Source: Bosea vestrisii
GTDB taxonomy: Bacteria > Pseudomonadota > Alphaproteobacteria > Rhizobiales > Beijerinckiaceae
Reading direction: 5' to 3'
DNA length: 64,000 nt
Assembly (NCBI RefSeq): GCF_030144325.1
Contig: NZ_CP126307.1
Span: 3,145,001-3,209,000 of the forward strand
Shown here: piece by piece, positions 35,898 to 45,010 of the stretch
How positions within the stretch are numbered: the first letter of the stretch is position 1
Layout of the letters: each line of letters opens with the position of its first letter
The notes under the pieces: generated by a model
What the model was told of the DNA's origin: nothing
Seen by the model: the letters and a program-made list of their open reading frames with translations, nothing else
The model's database searches: none
Program-made: the position numbers and the translations under genes

Positions 35898-37082
35898 ATG
35901 CGCGCCAGACTCGCGTATGCGGCCGCCGAAGGATTGCCCTCGCCTGATGGTAGGGCAGGCGCCGGCTTTAGCGTCGAGATCCTGACCGGGCTTGACGCCT
36001 TCCTGGCCCTGAAGCCGGAATGGGACGCACTCTTCGCCCGCGCCGGCCTGCCGCATCAGCTTTTTCAACGTCATGCCTTCCTGCGGCATTGGTGCGACCA
36101 CTATCTGGTATCCGACAGCCGGCTCTGCCTTGTCGTTGGTCGCGCGGCCGGGCGCCTGGTCATGCTCTGGCCGTTGGAGCGCCGGCACCGCCTTGGCCTG
36201 GACCTGGTGCGCCTGCTGGGAGCGCCGGTCGCGCAGTTCGGCGATGTCCTCATCGAGCCCGGTCCGCAGCGCGAAGTCTGGCTGGAGCGTGGCTGGGAGG
36301 CGCTGCGTCGGCGCGGTGTCGATCTGGTCGAGCTGCGCCTCGTGCGGGACGACGGGGCGCTCGGCCATTGCAACAGGCTCGCCGTGGCTACTCCGGTGGT
36401 AAGCCAGGAGGCGCCGTTCACTGATCTGGCCTTGCGCGTGGCACCGGACGGGCCGAGCCTCGCCTATCCCGCGCGCGACCGGTCCAGCTACCGTCGTCGC
36501 CTGCGTCGCCTCACAGAGCGCGGTGAGATCGCCTTCAGCAGCATCGGGCCAGGCGAAGAGGCGCGCGCTTTGGCCGAGCAGGCCGTCGCGATGAAACGGG
36601 CATCGCTCGTCCAGCACGGCGTCATCGCGCCTGCGGTTGCGGATCCGCGTTTCGGTCGCTTCTTCGGCGAGCTCGCTGCCGACCTGGATGACGAGGCGGG
36701 CCTACGCCTCTCCGTCGTCAGCTGCGATGGGCGTCCGATCGGGATCGACCTGTCATTCGACTGCAAAGGCCGCAGCTTCGGTCACGTCATTGCCAGCGAT
36801 CCGGGGTTTGAGCGGGAGGGGCTGGGCCGCGTTCTGGTTCACCACGCCTTTGCCGGTGCCAGGGCACGCGGCAGCTCGATCTTCGACCTGCTGGCGCCTG
36901 CCGATCCCTACAAGCACGAGCATGCCGACGGGGCCGTACCGGTGCGCGATTTCACGGTGCCGCTGAGCTGGCGCGGACAGCTCGCCTGCGATTTCGCCCT
37001 GCCGCATCTGCGCCCGACGCTGAAGGCGATCGCAAAGCGACTGCCGGCCGGCTGGGTTAGGCGCTTCGTTGGTCCAGGCTAG
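35898..37082 (+). CDS. GNAT family N-acetyltransferase (BioF2/CelD-like)
   Basis: 394 residues. It starts as in CelD-like proteins (FSVEILTGLDAFLALKPEWDAL) and contains the GNAT-type C-terminal fold with FDLLAPADPYKHE. These enzymes are often linked to polysaccharide modification; no such genes adjoin here. Paired tightly with the preceding hypothetical gene. Substrate unknown. Confidence 0.8.
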   Translation: MRARLAYAAAEGLPSPDGRAGAGFSVEILTGLDAFLALKPEWDALFARAGLPHQLFQRHAFLRHWCDHYLVSDSRLCLVVGRAAGRLVMLWPLERRHRLGLDLVRLLGAPVAQFGDVLIEPGPQREVWLERGWEALRRRGVDLVELRLVRDDGALGHCNRLAVATPVVSQEAPFTDLALRVAPDGPSLAYPARDRSSYRRRLRRLTERGEIAFSSIGPGEEARALAEQAVAMKRASLVQHGVIAPAVADPRFGRFFGELAADLDDEAGLRLSVVSCDGRPIGIDLSFDCKGRSFGHVIASDPGFEREGLGRVLVHHAFAGARARGSSIFDLLAPADPYKHEHADGAVPVRDFTVPLSWRGQLACDFALPHLRPTLKAIAKRLPAGWVRRFVGPG

Positions 37083-37381
37083 CTCGCCATCGCGTCCATC
37101 CCGCGCGCCAACCTGACGTCAAGCTCGGTCAGGCCGCCGGCATCATGCGTCGATAGCGTCACCTCGACTGTCTTGTAGACATTCGACCATTCCGGGTGAT
37201 GGTCGAGCTTTTCAGCGAGTAGCGCCACCCGGCTCATCCAGCCGAAAGCCTCGTTGAAGTCGCGGAAGACGAAGCGCTTGCTCATCGCCTCGCGGCCTTC
37301 GACCAGCGTCCACCCGGTCAAGATCGACAACGCCTCCTTGCGGGCCTCGGGGCTCAGGCGCTTTGGACGATCATGTCCCAT
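37079..37381 (-). CDS. phhB: 4a-hydroxytetrahydrobiopterin dehydratase (pterin-4a-carbinolamine dehydratase)
   Basis: 100 residues. The PCD motif is present: EKLDHHPEWSNVY with catalytic His pair, plus the C-terminal LTELDVRLA. It would recycle the pterin cofactor of phenylalanine hydroxylase or act in molybdopterin use. GGAGG lies five bases before the ATG at 37381; a GTG at 37387 overlaps thpR. No phenylalanine hydroxylase gene nearby. Confidence 0.9.
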   Translation of the reverse strand: MGHDRPKRLSPEARKEALSILTGWTLVEGREAMSKRFVFRDFNEAFGWMSRVALLAEKLDHHPEWSNVYKTVEVTLSTHDAGGLTELDVRLARGMDAMAS

Positions 37382-37383
37382 TG

Positions 37384-37962
37384 TCACCTCCGCTGCGACA
37401 TCGCGCCGAGTGGGCGATTCGGATAGTGCAACCCCAGCGGATAGGCAGCCTCCAGCACATAGGGGCCGCCGCCGATCGAATCACGCGAGGACATCAGCGC
37501 TAACCGACGTGCCGTGAAGCTGATCGGGCGCACGATCGGATTCGTGGCGAGATAGTGCGCGACATCGGCCGGCGAGGCATCACGCAGCCGCGCCAGCGTC
37601 ACATGCGGCGTGAACTTGCGCGATTCGGCCGGCATTCCGAGCCGGCGCATCAAGCGCTCCAGCTCGGCCTGCAGCTCGTTCAGCTTTGGAGAGGGCTGAA
37701 CCCGCGCGAAGACGGCGCGCGGCCGGTCGCCACCGAAACTGCCGAGCTGATCGAGCGTGATCACCAGCGGCTCGCTGCCGACATCGTTCAGAAAGCTGTC
37801 GACGTCATGGGCCGTGCGCCGGTCGACATCGCCGAGGAAACGCAAGGTGATGTGATAGTCGGCGGGCTCGATCCAGCGGGCGCCGACCAATCCGCCGCGA
37901 TGCAGCGTCAGGCTCGAGGCGACCTCAGCGGGAACTTCCAGGGCGGTGAATAGCCGGGGCAT
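37384..37962 (-). CDS. thpR: RNA 2',3'-cyclic phosphodiesterase ThpR
   Basis: LigT-type 2H phosphoesterase, 192 residues with both catalytic HxTL motifs, HITLRFLG and HVTLARL. It opens 2',3'-cyclic phosphate ends on RNA. Its stop touches the start of the pterin dehydratase gene, so the two share a transcript. Confidence 0.92.
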   Translation of the reverse strand: MPRLFTALEVPAEVASSLTLHRGGLVGARWIEPADYHITLRFLGDVDRRTAHDVDSFLNDVGSEPLVITLDQLGSFGGDRPRAVFARVQPSPKLNELQAELERLMRRLGMPAESRKFTPHVTLARLRDASPADVAHYLATNPIVRPISFTARRLALMSSRDSIGGGPYVLEAAYPLGLHYPNRPLGAMSQRR

Positions 37963-38050
37963 GGCGAATCAGTGCCAAGCATTTGTGACTCTAGCGAGAC
38001 GGCAGCCTCGCACCCTGCGCCGCTGCCGACAAGCCGGCTCTGCTTCCCGC

Positions 38051-39106
38051 TCATGGGCAGGGATTGCCGACGCGCTGGTGGATCGCGTCGATCTTCGCCT
38101 CGAGCTCGGGCGAGATCGCGACCGAAGCAGACCCGATCGCTGTCCTGAGATGCGCCATGCTGGTCGCCCCGATGATGTTCGAGATGACGAAGCCGCGCGA
38201 GGTGACGAAGGCCTGTGCCATCTGCACGGGATCGAGCCCGGCCTCTTCGGCGAGCGCAATATAGGCCTTGATCGCCAATTCCGCGCCCGGCATCTGATAG
38301 CGCTGGCCGCGGTCGAACAGTGTCGTGCGCGCGCCGGCCGGCCGGGCACCGTCGAGATACTTGCCGGAGAGATAGCCCTGGGCCAGCGGCGAATAGGCCA
38401 GCAGCCCGACCTGCTCGCGCATGGCGATCTCGGCCAGCGCCGTCTCGAAGGTCCGGTTCAGCAGGTTGTAGGCGTTCTGGATCGACTGCACGCGCGGGCG
38501 ATCATTGCCTTTCGCCTCGGCAAGGAAGTTCATCGTGCCCCAGGCACTCTCGTTCGACAGGCCGAGATGGCGGATCTTGCCGGCCTTGACGATGTCCGCG
38601 AAGGCGTCGAGCTGCTCGGCGATCGGCGTCTCGTCCTCGGCCTGCGTGAAGGCCGCCTGGTTGAAGCGCGTCGGATTCGAGCCCCAGGCCATCGGCCGGT
38701 CGGGAAAATGGATCTGGTAGAGGTCGATATAGTCGGTCTGCAGCCGCTTCAGGCTCTTGTCGACGGCTTCTTCGATCTGCTTGCGGTTGACGCGGGTCGG
38801 GCCCTTGTCGTCGCGGAACCAGTCATTGGCCGAGCGGCCGACCACCTTGGAAGCGAGGATCACCTTGTCGCGATTGCCGCGCGCCTTGAACCAGGAGCCG
38901 ATGATCCGCTCGGTCGAGCCTTGCGTCTCCGCCTTCGGCGGAATCGCGTAGAGCTCGGCCGTGTCGAAGAAGTTCACGCCCTGGTCGAGCGCGTAATCCA
39001 TCTGCTCGTGGCCCTCGGCCTCGGTGTTCTGCTGGCCCCAGGTCATCGTACCCAGGCAGATCGCCGAGACCTTCAGGTCGGTGCGGCCGAGACGGCGGTA
39101 TTCCAT
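38051..39106 (-). CDS. Aldo/keto reductase (Tas-like)
   Basis: 351-residue NADPH-dependent TIM-barrel oxidoreductase. Catalytic Asp and Tyr in NFFDTAELY, Lys in ILASKV and His in IDLYQIHFPD. The long NDWFRDD and FDRGQRY insertions are typical of Tas proteins. The ATG at 39106 opens with MEYRRLGRTDLKVS, the standard AKR start. Confidence 0.9.
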   Translation of the reverse strand: MEYRRLGRTDLKVSAICLGTMTWGQQNTEAEGHEQMDYALDQGVNFFDTAELYAIPPKAETQGSTERIIGSWFKARGNRDKVILASKVVGRSANDWFRDDKGPTRVNRKQIEEAVDKSLKRLQTDYIDLYQIHFPDRPMAWGSNPTRFNQAAFTQAEDETPIAEQLDAFADIVKAGKIRHLGLSNESAWGTMNFLAEAKGNDRPRVQSIQNAYNLLNRTFETALAEIAMREQVGLLAYSPLAQGYLSGKYLDGARPAGARTTLFDRGQRYQMPGAELAIKAYIALAEEAGLDPVQMAQAFVTSRGFVISNIIGATSMAHLRTAIGSASVAISPELEAKIDAIHQRVGNPCP

Positions 39107-39180
39107 GGCGAAAGGCTCCGATGGCGGACGCACCGGGACGCGCCGCGCATGACTGAGGTGATGGCAGGATACGACCGTGC

Positions 39181-39882
39181 TCAGGAACGCGGGCGCAGGG
39201 AGGACAGGAACCGCTCCACCGTCGGCAGGATGCGCTGTGCGATGACGCGCACGCCTTCAGCCTTCGGATGCAGCATGTCGGGCTGGTTCAATACCCGGTC
39301 CCCGGCGATCCCGTCCAGAAAGAAGGGATAGAGGACGAGACCGTGTTTCTCGGCCAGCTTCGGATAGATCGCATCGAAGCGGGCGACATAGTCCGGGCCG
39401 TTGCTGCGCGGCGCGTACATGCCGGCGAGCAGGACCGAAATGCCGCGCGCCTTCAGCCCGGTCACGATTGCGTCAAGCGACCTCTCGGTCAGCGCCGGAT
39501 CGATGCCGCGCAGGGCGTCATTGGCGCCGAGCTCGAGGATGACGCCGTCGGTCCCGTCAGGCACCGACCAGGCGAGGCGCTCGAGCCCGCCCTGCGAGGT
39601 GTCGCCGGAGACGCCGGCATTGGCGATCTCGACCGAAATCCCCTTGTCGCGCAGCATCTTCTCCAACACCGTCGGAAAGGCGGCGCTGCCCGGCAGGTTG
39701 TAGCCGGCGGTCAGACTGTCGCCGAACGCGACCAGCTTGAGAGGCTTGGTCTGGGCAAAGGTCGGATTGCTCATCAAAAAAGAACCCAGGCTGGCGAAGA
39801 CGAGCAGCATCGCTGCCCAAATGCGCGGCGACAGCTGGATTCGGGCAGCTAAGCGCCCATATCGGGTGGCGGCGCGACGCAT
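39181..39882 (-). CDS. tesA: Arylesterase/thioesterase TesA-like (GDSL hydrolase)
   Basis: SGNH hydrolase of the TesA type, 233 residues. Catalytic blocks are GDSLTAGYN, the Gly in NAGVSGDTSQGG, GANDALRG and DMLHPKAEG. An N-terminal hydrophobic stretch (ending FAQT) would export it. It is divergent from an ABC gene pair, as in E. coli tesA-ybbAP, supporting the name. Start at 39882. Confidence 0.9.
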   Translation of the reverse strand: MRRAATRYGRLAARIQLSPRIWAAMLLVFASLGSFLMSNPTFAQTKPLKLVAFGDSLTAGYNLPGSAAFPTVLEKMLRDKGISVEIANAGVSGDTSQGGLERLAWSVPDGTDGVILELGANDALRGIDPALTERSLDAIVTGLKARGISVLLAGMYAPRSNGPDYVARFDAIYPKLAEKHGLVLYPFFLDGIAGDRVLNQPDMLHPKAEGVRVIAQRILPTVERFLSSLRPRS

Positions 39883-39952
39883 GGCGGTTCTGATCCCTTC
39901 GGCTCGGAATGAAAGTCGAAGCCGCGGCATCGGATGGGATGAAAGCGGAAAC

Positions 39953-40663
39953 ATGGCGGTGAGCGAGACAACCCCAACGATCGAACTCAGCGACGTCGAG
40001 CTTAGTCTGGGGCGCGGCGCCGCCCGCGTCCATATCCTCAAAGGCGTCTCGCTGACCATCCCGCAAGGGCAGGCGACCGGCCTCGTCGGTCCCTCCGGCT
40101 CCGGCAAATCGACGCTGCTGATGACGATGGCCGGGTTGGAGCGCCCCGATTCCGGACTGGTGAAGGTCGCCGGCCAGGATCTTGGCGTGCTCGGCGAGGA
40201 CGCGCTCGCCATCTTCCGCGGCCGCCATATCGGCATCGTCTTCCAGTCCTTCCACCTCGTGCCGACCATGACGGCGCGCGAGAATGTCGCGCTGCCGCTG
40301 GAATTGGCTGGTGCGGATGACGCCTTCGAGCGTGCAGCCGCCGAACTGCGCAATGTCGGCCTGGGCGAGCGCATGGACCATTACCCGGCCCAGCTCTCCG
40401 GCGGCGAGCAGCAGCGCGTCGCCATCGCCCGCGCCGTCGCACCCGACCCGGCGATCCTCGTCGCCGACGAGCCGACCGGCAATCTCGACGAGAGCACCGG
40501 CCGCTCGATCGTCGACCTGATCTTCGCGCTCCGGCGCGAGCGCGGTGCCACGCTGGTGCTCGTCACCCACGATCTCTCGCTGGCGGCGAACTGCGACCGC
40601 ACCGTGCGTCTGCGGGCCGGCCGCATCGAGACCGAGGCCGGAACTGAGGCGCTGGCGATCTGA
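39953..40663 (+). CDS. ybbA: ABC transporter ATP-binding protein (YbbA-like)
   Basis: 236-residue ATPase of the LolD/MacB type: Walker A GPSGSGKST, signature LSGGEQQR, Walker B ILVADEPT and H-loop VTHD. Partner of the downstream 863-residue permease. The start at 39953 is preceded by GGAAAC. Divergent from tesA, as in gammaproteobacteria. Confidence 0.92.
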   Translation: MAVSETTPTIELSDVELSLGRGAARVHILKGVSLTIPQGQATGLVGPSGSGKSTLLMTMAGLERPDSGLVKVAGQDLGVLGEDALAIFRGRHIGIVFQSFHLVPTMTARENVALPLELAGADDAFERAAAELRNVGLGERMDHYPAQLSGGEQQRVAIARAVAPDPAILVADEPTGNLDESTGRSIVDLIFALRRERGATLVLVTHDLSLAANCDRTVRLRAGRIETEAGTEALAI

Positions 40664-40664
40664 C

Positions 40665-43256
40665 ATGCACGCTCCCGTCAAACCGTCGGTGACGCCTTCT
40701 CCGAAACGCGGGCCCGTCGGCCTGAAGCTCGCTTTGCGCCTCGCCTGGCGCGATCTGCGCGGCGGCCTGCGCGGCTTCGGTGTCTTCGTCGCCTGTCTCG
40801 CCCTTGGCGTGATGGCGATCGCCGCGGTGTCCTCGGCCTCGCGCGGTCTCAGCGAGGGTCTCGGCCGCGAGGGTCGGCGCATTCTCGGTGGCGATGCCGC
40901 CTTCAGCCTGATCCATCGCGAGCCGACGGCAGAGGAGCATGCCTTCCTCGCCCGCCATGGCAACGTCTCGACCATCGCGACCCTGCGCAGCATGGCCAAT
41001 GCCGGCGAGAAGGGCGCCGCCCTGGTCGAGCTCAAGGCCGTCGACGGCTCTTATCCGAGCATCGGCGAACTGCGCACCGAGCCGGCCCAGCCGGCCGCCG
41101 ACCTGCTCGCATTGCGTGACGGTGCCTATGGCGGCATCGCCGATCCCGTTCTGCTCGGCCGGCTCGATCTCAAGCCCGGCGACACCGTGCTGATCGGCTC
41201 CGCCCGGGTGCAATTGCGCGCCGGCCTCGTCTCCGAGCCCGACAAGATCGCAGCCGGCGTCGGCTTCGGCCCGCGCCTGATCGTCTCGCAGGACGCTCTT
41301 CGCGCCTCCGAGCTGCTCCAGCCCGGCAGCCTGGTGCGCTGGACGGCTCGCGTGGTCCTGCCGGCCGGAGCGAACACCGACGCCGCCCTCGATGCGCTGC
41401 TGGCCAATGCCACGCGCGAACAGCCGAATGCGGGCTGGGAAGTCCGCTCGCGCGCCAATGCGGCGCCGAACTTCCAGCGCAATATCGAGCGCTTCACTCA
41501 GTTCTTGACGCTCGTCGGCCTGACCGCGCTTCTGGTCGGCGGCGTCGGCGTCGCCAATGCGGCCCGCCGTTTCGTCGAAGCCAAACGGCTCGATTTCGCG
41601 ACGTTGAAGGCGATCGGCGCCACCGGCGGCCGGGTCGTCGCCATCCATCTGATCGAAGTCATGCTGGTCGCCGGTTTCGGCATCGCGATCGGGCTCGCGC
41701 TCGGCGCGGCGGCACCCTTTGCGCTGGGCTATGCGCTCGCCGACATCCTGCCTTTGCCATTCGAGCCGACGCTCGCCCCGGCCGAACTCGCCATCGCCGC
41801 GCTCTACGGCCTGCTGACAGCGCTGGTCTTCGCCATCATCCCGCTCGGCCGCGCTCATGACGTGCCGGTCTCGGCTCTGTTCCGCGACCAGATCGAGCCT
41901 GACCGGCGCCAGCCGCGCTGGATTTACAGGGCGATCTTCCTGGCTGCGCTCGCCGGCCTTGTCGGCGTCGCGCTTGCCTTCGCCTATGACCGGCGCATCG
42001 CGCTGATCTATATCGGCGCCGCCGGCGCCGTCTTCCTGCTACTGCGCCTGGTGGCCTCGGGACTGATGGCGCTGGCCCGCCGGGCCGGGCGCCCGCGCCA
42101 GCCGACGCTGCGCATGGCCCTCGCCAACACCTATCGCCCGGGCGCGCTGACATCGTCGCTGGTGCTCTCGCTGGGCCTGGGCGTCGCCTTGCTCTCGACC
42201 CTCGCCTTCATCGACGTCAGCCTGAGGCGGCAACTGACCCAGTCGCTGCCGCAGAAGGCGCCGAGCTTCTTCTTCCTCGACATCCCCAACGCCCAGGCCG
42301 CCGAGTTCGACCGCTTCCTCAGCGAGCAGCGCCCCGGCGCGCATGTCGAGCGCGTTCCGATGATGCGTGGGCGCATCGTCAGCGTGAACGACGTCCCGGC
42401 CGAACAGATCAAGGCGAGCGAGCAGATGGCCTGGGTGCTCGAAGGCGATCGCGGCATCACCTATTCCGCTGGTATGCCCGAGGCCTCCAGGCTCGCCTCG
42501 GGCGAGTGGTGGCCGGCGGATTATCGCGGCGAGCCGCTGGTCTCCTTCGATGCCCGCGCCGTCGAGGGGTTGGGGCTGAAGCTCGGCGACAAGCTCACCG
42601 TCAACGTGCTCGGCCGCAACATCACCGCGCGCATCGCCAATTTCCGCGACATCGAATGGCGCTCGCTCGGCATCAACTTCGTCATGGTGTTCTCGCCGAA
42701 CACCTTCGCAGGTGCGCCGCACACCAACCTCGCCACCGTGACCGACAACGGCGCGGCGCCTACGACCAGCGACGCTGCCCTGATGCGCCAGCTCGCGGTT
42801 TCCTTCCCGGCAGTGACGGCGGTCCGGGTCAAGGACGCGCTCGAAGCGGTCAACACCATTGTCGGCCAGCTTGCCGGCGCGATTCGCGGCGCCTCGGGCC
42901 TCGCCATCAGCGCCAGCCTGCTGGTTCTCGCTGGCGCGCTGGCCGCCGGGCAGAGGGCGCGGCTCTATGACGCGATGATCCTGAAGACGCTGGGCGCCAC
43001 TCGCCGCTTCATACTTTCGTCGTACGTCCTCGAATACGCAGGCATCGGCGTCGTTTCAGCCCTGTTCGGGCTCCTGGCAGGTGCCGCAGCCGGCTGGGGC
43101 GTCGTCACGCAAGTGATGAAGATAGATTTCGTTCCCGATCCAACGGGCGCTATTATCGCCGCGACTGCGGCCGTCGTGGTCACCGTCGTGTTCGGATTGG
43201 TCGGAACCCTGCAGATACTATCGAAAGCGCCGGCTTCTCATCTGAGGAATTTATGA
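40665..43256 (+). CDS. ybbP: ABC transporter permease (YbbP-like, FtsX fold)
   Basis: 863-residue permease with two FtsX-type membrane domains and two large periplasmic parts, about ten helices in all. The N-terminal helix follows LKLALRLAWRDLRGGLRGF. Starts one base after the ATPase gene. The YbbAP complex is proposed to extract hydrophobic or lipid cargo for TesA; substrate here is inferred. Confidence 0.9.
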   Translation: MHAPVKPSVTPSPKRGPVGLKLALRLAWRDLRGGLRGFGVFVACLALGVMAIAAVSSASRGLSEGLGREGRRILGGDAAFSLIHREPTAEEHAFLARHGNVSTIATLRSMANAGEKGAALVELKAVDGSYPSIGELRTEPAQPAADLLALRDGAYGGIADPVLLGRLDLKPGDTVLIGSARVQLRAGLVSEPDKIAAGVGFGPRLIVSQDALRASELLQPGSLVRWTARVVLPAGANTDAALDALLANATREQPNAGWEVRSRANAAPNFQRNIERFTQFLTLVGLTALLVGGVGVANAARRFVEAKRLDFATLKAIGATGGRVVAIHLIEVMLVAGFGIAIGLALGAAAPFALGYALADILPLPFEPTLAPAELAIAALYGLLTALVFAIIPLGRAHDVPVSALFRDQIEPDRRQPRWIYRAIFLAALAGLVGVALAFAYDRRIALIYIGAAGAVFLLLRLVASGLMALARRAGRPRQPTLRMALANTYRPGALTSSLVLSLGLGVALLSTLAFIDVSLRRQLTQSLPQKAPSFFFLDIPNAQAAEFDRFLSEQRPGAHVERVPMMRGRIVSVNDVPAEQIKASEQMAWVLEGDRGITYSAGMPEASRLASGEWWPADYRGEPLVSFDARAVEGLGLKLGDKLTVNVLGRNITARIANFRDIEWRSLGINFVMVFSPNTFAGAPHTNLATVTDNGAAPTTSDAALMRQLAVSFPAVTAVRVKDALEAVNTIVGQLAGAIRGASGLAISASLLVLAGALAAGQRARLYDAMILKTLGATRRFILSSYVLEYAGIGVVSALFGLLAGAAAGWGVVTQVMKIDFVPDPTGAIIAATAAVVVTVVFGLVGTLQILSKAPASHLRNL

Positions 43257-43374
43257 GTTCTGACTCACCGCTGTCAGGCATAAACATGAACTGACGGTAA
43301 TGTTGCATGGCTCGGCAAGCGAATTTCTATGCCGGTGACGCCGCTAACCATGCTGGCCCCTTGTAAGACCGCTC

Positions 43375-43466
43375 GTTCCCCCTCATATTTCGCACTGTCG
43401 CCACGATGGTGCGCGACGGTGGGCGTCGCAAGGGCGATGTCCGCCCGGCAAGGTTTCAAGGGGAAT
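43375..43466 (+). ncRNA. ybhL-type RNA leader (candidate)
   Basis: The ybhL motif is a structured 5' leader described upstream of ybhL genes in Rhizobiales. Here, TTCCCC (43376-43381) pairs with GGGGAA (43460-43465), which contains the ribosome site of the Bax-inhibitor gene. Within it, CACTGTCGC/GCGACGGTG (43393-43421) and GGGCG/CGCCC (43432-43446) form hairpins. The position matches the known family; assignment is from memory of the motif and its genomic context. Confidence 0.65.
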
Positions 43467-43473
43467 TCTCTCC

Positions 43474-44250
43474 ATGAGCGATTTCGACCGCAACGCTCAA
43501 GTCTGGGGTGCCGGCCGCGCACAGCAGACCAGCGCTGCTGAGCTGGACCAGGGCCTGCGCTCGTTCATGCTCGGCGTCTACAACAACATGACGATCGGCC
43601 TGGCCATCACCGGCCTGATGGCGATCGGCATCTCGATGCTGGCGATTGCCGGCTACTCGCCCTCGGGCAAGGTCACCGCGCTGACGCCGCTTGGCCAGGC
43701 GCTCTACCTTAGCCCACTGAAGTGGGTGGTGATGCTGGCTCCGCTGGCCTTCATCTTCTTCTTCTCGTTCAAGGCCGAGAGCATGAGCTCGTCGACGGCC
43801 CGCGCCATGTTCTTCGCCTTCGCGGCGGTGATGGGCGTCTCGCTGTCCTCGATCTTCGTCGTCTTCACCGGTGAATCGATCGCCAAGGTGTTCTTCATCA
43901 CGGCGGCCTCCTTCGCTGGCCTCAGCCTGTTCGGCTACACCACGAAGAAGTCGCTGTCGGGCATCGGCTCTTTCCTGATCATGGGCCTGATTGGCCTCGT
44001 GATCGCCTCGGTCGTCAACATCTTCCTGGCCTCGAGCGCTCTGTCCTTCGCCATCTCGGTGATCGGCGTGCTGGTCTTCGCTGGCCTGACCGCCTGGGAT
44101 ACGCAGCGCCTGAAGGAAATGTATCTGTACTCGGACATGGACTCCGAGTCGGCCGCGAAGCTCTCGGTGAACGGCGCCCTGTCGCTCTACCTGAACTTCG
44201 TCAACATGTTCCAGATGCTGCTCTCGCTCTTCGGCTCCAAGCAGGAGTGA
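43474..44250 (+). CDS. ybhL: Bax inhibitor-1/YccA (YbhL-like) family protein
   Basis: 258 residues with seven membrane helices and the conserved C-terminal FAGLTAWDTQRLKEMY pattern with acidic residues, which in homologues senses pH and gates calcium leak. Translation may be controlled by the RNA leader enclosing its ribosome site. A strong terminator follows. Confidence 0.9.
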   Translation: MSDFDRNAQVWGAGRAQQTSAAELDQGLRSFMLGVYNNMTIGLAITGLMAIGISMLAIAGYSPSGKVTALTPLGQALYLSPLKWVVMLAPLAFIFFFSFKAESMSSSTARAMFFAFAAVMGVSLSSIFVVFTGESIAKVFFITAASFAGLSLFGYTTKKSLSGIGSFLIMGLIGLVIASVVNIFLASSALSFAISVIGVLVFAGLTAWDTQRLKEMYLYSDMDSESAAKLSVNGALSLYLNFVNMFQMLLSLFGSKQE

Positions 44251-44274
44251 TAGGGCGGAAGCCTGAAAACCCGA

Positions 44275-44305
44275 AGCCCCGGCCGCAAGGCCGGGGCTTT
44301 TTTTT
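44275..44305 (+). terminator. Rho-independent terminator after the YbhL-like gene
   Basis: Stem AGCCCCGGCC/GGCCGGGGCT with loop GCAA and eight T. It sits 24 bases after the stop of the YbhL-like gene. Confidence 0.92.
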
Positions 44306-44335
44306 GCGCTTACCTCGTCGTGGGAAAGCGCGAGA

Positions 44336-44704
44336 TCAGCTCACCACGCTCAAACGCTTGTCGAGCACCTTGAGCACCCGGCCGAGCTCAGCTCCGCGCT
44401 TCAGGATCAGCCCGGTCGCGGTCACCACCGAATAGGTACCCTGTCGCCTCGCCAGCGACGGGTCCTTGACGATCCGGTAGAGCGGCACCTCGGCTGCGCG
44501 GCGAAAAACCGAGAACTGCGCCTTGTTGCGCAGGAAATCGATGGCGTAGTCGCGCCACTCGCCGGCCGCGACCATCCGGCCATAAAGGTTGAGCAGTTCG
44601 TTTAGCTCACGGCGGTCGAAGGTGACGGAACAGGGCGCGGCAGCGGCCGGAAAGGCGACGACCGCACCCGCTCGCTGCGCTGGCGGAGTTTCGCTTTCGC
44701 TCAT
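44336..44704 (-). CDS. DUF2794 domain-containing protein
   Basis: 122 residues. The DUF2794 core runs from VTFDRRELNELLNLYGRMV to GTYSVVTATGLILKRG. Restricted largely to Alphaproteobacteria; function unknown. Converges with the YbhL-like gene. Confidence 0.86.
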   Translation of the reverse strand: MSESETPPAQRAGAVVAFPAAAAPCSVTFDRRELNELLNLYGRMVAAGEWRDYAIDFLRNKAQFSVFRRAAEVPLYRIVKDPSLARRQGTYSVVTATGLILKRGAELGRVLKVLDKRLSVVS

Positions 44705-44871
44705 CGCTCCTCCTCTTCATACCTGCCGTTGTCCAGCAAGGGATGATGCGCCTGCCCCCCAGCGCTGGCAAGACAGCTTGATGACCGCGCCTACACCTTC
44801 ATCGCAATTGCCATGATTTCGCCGCGCTTGCGCCAAGCGAGCGCCCCGTTGCGGCATTCAACTCCGATTCG

Positions 44872-45001
44872 TTGCCTAGACGGCCCGACCTGTCCGGCTC
44901 TGGACACGTCAGCCCCCCAGCCCCTCCGGCGCTGCGGCGGGTCGGGCCACTTGGTCTAGGCCAACTCACGGCTGGCGGCTTCCGCCGGCCGTTTTTCTTT
45001 T
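44872..45001 (+). ncRNA. Candidate structured small RNA with terminator
   Basis: TTGCCTAGAC and GGCCCGACC (44872-44890) pair with GGTCGGGCC and GTCTAGGCCAA (44940-44964) to form a long stem enclosing TGTCC/GGACA (about 44891-44906) and CAGC/GCTG hairpins. It is followed by a perfect-looking terminator, ACGGCTGGCGG/CCGCCGGCCGT plus TTTTTCTTTT (44968-45001). No gene on the plus strand precedes it, so the terminator most likely ends an RNA made in this gap. No known RNA family is assigned. The 300-base gap otherwise holds only the promoter of the DUF2794 gene. Confidence 0.55.
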
Positions 45002-45010
45002 GGTCGCCGC

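Noticed and set aside
44872..45001. 4.5S SRP RNA
   Set aside because: The GGAAG/GCAGCC tetraloop region that marks bacterial SRP RNA is absent.
44968..45001. Terminator of the AhpD-like gene
   Set aside because: The T-run is on the plus strand while the gene is on the minus strand, so it cannot serve that gene as a classical terminator.
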